Made by a program: the position numbers and the translations under genes
In this document: positions 7,014 through 8,188 of the stretch, piece after piece
How positions within the stretch are numbered: the first letter of the stretch is position 1
Layout of the letters: each line of letters opens with the position of its first letter
From: Bacteroidota bacterium
GTDB lineage: Bacteria; Bacteroidota; Ignavibacteria; SZUA-365
DNA: 8,188 nucleotides
NCBI GenBank assembly: GCA_018224415.1
Contig: JAGTUZ010000074.1
Span: forward strand, 1 to 8,188
Direction of reading: 5' to 3'
The notes under the pieces: model-generated
The model's database searches: none
The model's input: only the letters and a program-made list of their open reading frames with translations
What the model was told of the DNA's origin: nothing

Positions 7014-7184
7014 GAAAAAACCACAAAGACACCAAGACACGAAGAAGAACACGAAGGAATTGTTGCCAGACAGATCCCCCGAATGCCGGCGGCCATCGAC
7101 AGTCGGACCGGCTTCCGTGCTGTTTGCCAGGCAATAAAAACCTTCGTGCATCTCTTTGTGTCTTGGCGTCTTTGTGGTTTTTTC
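7014..7184. repeat. Inverted-repeat stem-loop element, copy B (171 bp)
   Basis: This is the second copy of the element at 3460-3629. Arms at 7015-7057 and 7141-7183 are again 43 nt, with 37 of 43 positions identical as inverted repeats; G7014/C7184 and two A-T pairs beyond extend the stem. Its left arm matches that of copy A at 40 of 43 positions. The interior differs in sequence but still pairs: TTGCC (7063-7067) with GGCAA (7130-7134), ACAG (7070-7073) with CTGT (7120-7123), and GAA-T-GCCGG (7081-7089) with CCGGCTTC (7108-7115), one base bulged. It begins one base after the stop codon of the sensor-phosphatase gene. A terminator-like role for that gene and separation from the riboswitch unit downstream are plausible. 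Confidence 0.85.
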
Positions 7185-7241
7185 TTCGCTTGCGGATGGG
7201 GGGAAAAGGACGTAGGTTGTGGGGACTGTTCTTTGACAACC

Positions 7242-7413
7242 GCCATGGTTTCCCCTTGAGGGAATGAAAACGGGAATGCCGTGCAAATCGGCAACTGCCC
7301 CGCAACTGTAAGCGACGCGAAGCAGGCGCAACAGCCACTGGAACGATCCGGGAAGGCGCGCCCGCGGTCCATGACCCCATGGACACGCCGCGAGTCAGGA
7401 GACCTGCCATGGC
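7242..7413 (+). promoter_or_regulatory. Cobalamin (adenosylcobalamin-type) riboswitch aptamer
   Basis: Conserved elements of the B12 aptamer appear in order: GGGAATGCCGTGCAAATCGG at 7272-7291, CTGCCCCGCAACTGTAAGCG at 7295-7314, GCCACTGG at 7334-7341, GGGAAGG at 7350-7356 and the B12 box AGTCAGGAGACCTGCC at 7393-7408. A closing P1 helix pairs GCCATGG (7242-7248) with CCATGGC (7407-7413), seven perfect pairs. A variable peripheral hairpin, GTCCAT/ATGGAC, lies just before the B12 box. The aptamer sits upstream of a BtuB-like receptor and is followed by an intrinsic terminator, so bound cobalamin should lower read-through into the receptor gene. Confidence 0.95.
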
Positions 7414-7470
7414 AATTCACAGGCCTTCGCGGGTGAGGTTCCTGATGACGCGCGCGCCATCGCTCCCTTG

Positions 7471-7501
7471 CCCCCGCTGTCGATCCGACACGGGGTTTTT
7501 T
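7471..7501 (+). terminator. Intrinsic terminator, riboswitch expression platform
   Basis: CCCCG (7472-7476) pairs with CGGGG (7491-7495), C7477 is bulged, and TGTCG (7478-7482) pairs with CGACA (7486-7490) around an ATC loop. Six Ts follow at 7496-7501. It stands 57 bases after the aptamer's P1 helix and 37 bases before the receptor start codon, the expected place for a transcription-terminating OFF switch. I did not resolve the alternative antiterminator pairing. Confidence 0.88.
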
Positions 7502-7538
7502 CGTTTGCGCCTCCCCGCAAGGCCGGATACCGGATATC

Positions 7539-8188
7539 ATGATCTTGCGGTCTTTTTATTTTACCTGCCTCTGCGCTGCCTTCCTCTGCGTGGGAATCCT
7601 CGTGGGCACGGCATCGTCGCAAATGCGGCATGGCGACGACGACACACTGTTCTTCGCCCTGCACGACGCCGTCACCGTGACCGCGACGCGACTGCCCACC
7701 GCGCTGCGTGACGCCCCGGCGGCGGTCGATGTGTATCCGGCACGCGAGATCGCCGCGCTTCCCGCCCGTTCCCTTTCCGACCTTCTTTCGCTTTCCTCAG
7801 GCGCCAGCGTCCGCGACTACGGCGGCACGGGCAGCCTGCAGCTGGCCTCGCTGCGCGGTCTCGGAGCCGAATACACGATGGTCCTGCTCGATGGCATGCG
7901 CCTCAACAGCGCGCAAAACGCCCTGGTCGACGTCGGCCAGCTGTCGCTCGACAACGTCGACCGCGTGGAAATCGTCCGTGGCGGACTCGCCTCGCTCTAC
8001 GGCGGCAGCGCACTCGGAGGCGTGGTGAACATCGTCACCGCGCGGCAGCGTCCGCCGCTCGCCGCCGGGGTCGGCTACGGCGCCTTCGGCTGGCGACAGT
8101 TCTCGCTTGCTGCGGGTACGAAAGGCGCGGCGGGACGCGCCTGGGCGGATTTCCGCTACGAGCAGCGCGCCAATGACTTCGGCTTCAC
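7539..8188 (+). CDS. btuB: TonB-dependent vitamin B12 receptor, BtuB-like (3' truncated by window edge)
   Basis: Only the first 216 codons are visible. A signal peptide (MILRSFYF..., hydrophobic to about residue 25, likely cleaved near TASSQ) is followed by a TonB-box-like stretch, DAVTVTATR, at 43-51. The plug domain then runs SLSDLLSLSSGASVRDYGGTG, SLRGLGAEYTMVLLDGMRLN, DNVDRVEIVRGG.ASLYGGSALGGVVNIVT. The order and wording match BtuB-type plugs, and strand-like barrel sequence begins after about residue 175. Family members bind cobalamin at the cell surface and import it across the outer membrane using TonB-ExbB-ExbD energy. The cobalamin riboswitch and terminator directly upstream make B12 or a cobamide the probable ligand. 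No good Shine-Dalgarno precedes the ATG, which is chosen because it yields the complete signal peptide. Confidence 0.9.
   Translation, partial: MILRSFYFTCLCAAFLCVGILVGTASSQMRHGDDDTLFFALHDAVTVTATRLPTALRDAPAAVDVYPAREIAALPARSLSDLLSLSSGASVRDYGGTGSLQLASLRGLGAEYTMVLLDGMRLNSAQNALVDVGQLSLDNVDRVEIVRGGLASLYGGSALGGVVNIVTARQRPPLAAGVGYGAFGWRQFSLAAGTKGAAGRAWADFRYEQRANDFGF

Noticed and set aside
3460..7184. Composite transposon with the two elements as ends
   Set aside because: The copies are in the same orientation, each is itself an inverted repeat, and the gene between them is an ordinary sensor with no transposase. There is no sign that the interval moved as a unit.
5589..7331. 580-codon minus-strand open frame opposite the sensor-phosphatase gene
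   Set aside because: It is a GC-rich antisense shadow of the plus-strand gene with its well-defined domains. It is His/Arg/Gly-rich and has no recognisable domain.
6937..7540. Minus-strand frames reading through the inverted-repeat element and riboswitch
   Set aside because: They cross a structured repeat and a conserved aptamer; the Arg/Lys-rich translation is typical of spurious ORFs over such repeats.

Overview
The window is GC-rich, densely coded DNA. It probably comes from a Gram-negative member of the Bacteroidota/Ignavibacteriota/Chlorobi (FCB) superphylum. This rests on four things: a PorV/PorQ-type outer-membrane protein, a very large periplasmic 'two-component regulator propeller' (Reg_prop + Y_Y_Y) sensor, lipoproteins with short lipoboxes, and a TonB-dependent receptor under a cobalamin riboswitch. 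Several genes lack a clear Shine-Dalgarno sequence, which also fits that group. The exact lineage cannot be fixed from this window.

Layout. (1) Bases 1-124 are a perfect 8-bp tandem repeat (15.5 units) that runs off the left edge. On the minus strand it lies just inside a short N-terminal ORF with a strong ribosome binding site, so it may be a phase-variable gene start. (2) Bases 174-606 are a noncoding divergent spacer with two small palindromes. (3) Bases 607-3459 hold a tight plus-strand cluster, probably one operon: a PorV/PorQ-family barrel, a DUF1684 lipoprotein, an unrecognised small lipoprotein and the tRNA adenosine deaminase tadA. (4) A 170-bp inverted-repeat element begins directly after the tadA stop codon. 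(5) Bases 3732-7013 encode a 1093-residue membrane sensor with a periplasmic propeller and a cytoplasmic SpoIIE/PP2C phosphatase output. (6) A second, 171-bp copy of the inverted-repeat element begins directly after that stop codon. (7) A cobalamin riboswitch with an intrinsic terminator as expression platform leads into a BtuB-like TonB-dependent receptor cut by the right edge.

How it fits together. Most products act at the cell envelope: outer-membrane barrel, two lipoproteins, B12 receptor and transmembrane sensor-phosphatase. tadA is a housekeeping gene carried at the end of the envelope operon and probably translationally coupled to it. The sensor would turn a periplasmic signal into dephosphorylation of a partner-switching regulator, but no partner is visible here. 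The receptor would import cobalamin and be shut off when cobalamin is plentiful.

The least ordinary features are the out-of-frame octanucleotide tract at a gene start and the two matched stem-loop elements. The elements share 43-nt arms and length, sit at the same place relative to stop codons, and have different but still self-complementary interiors.
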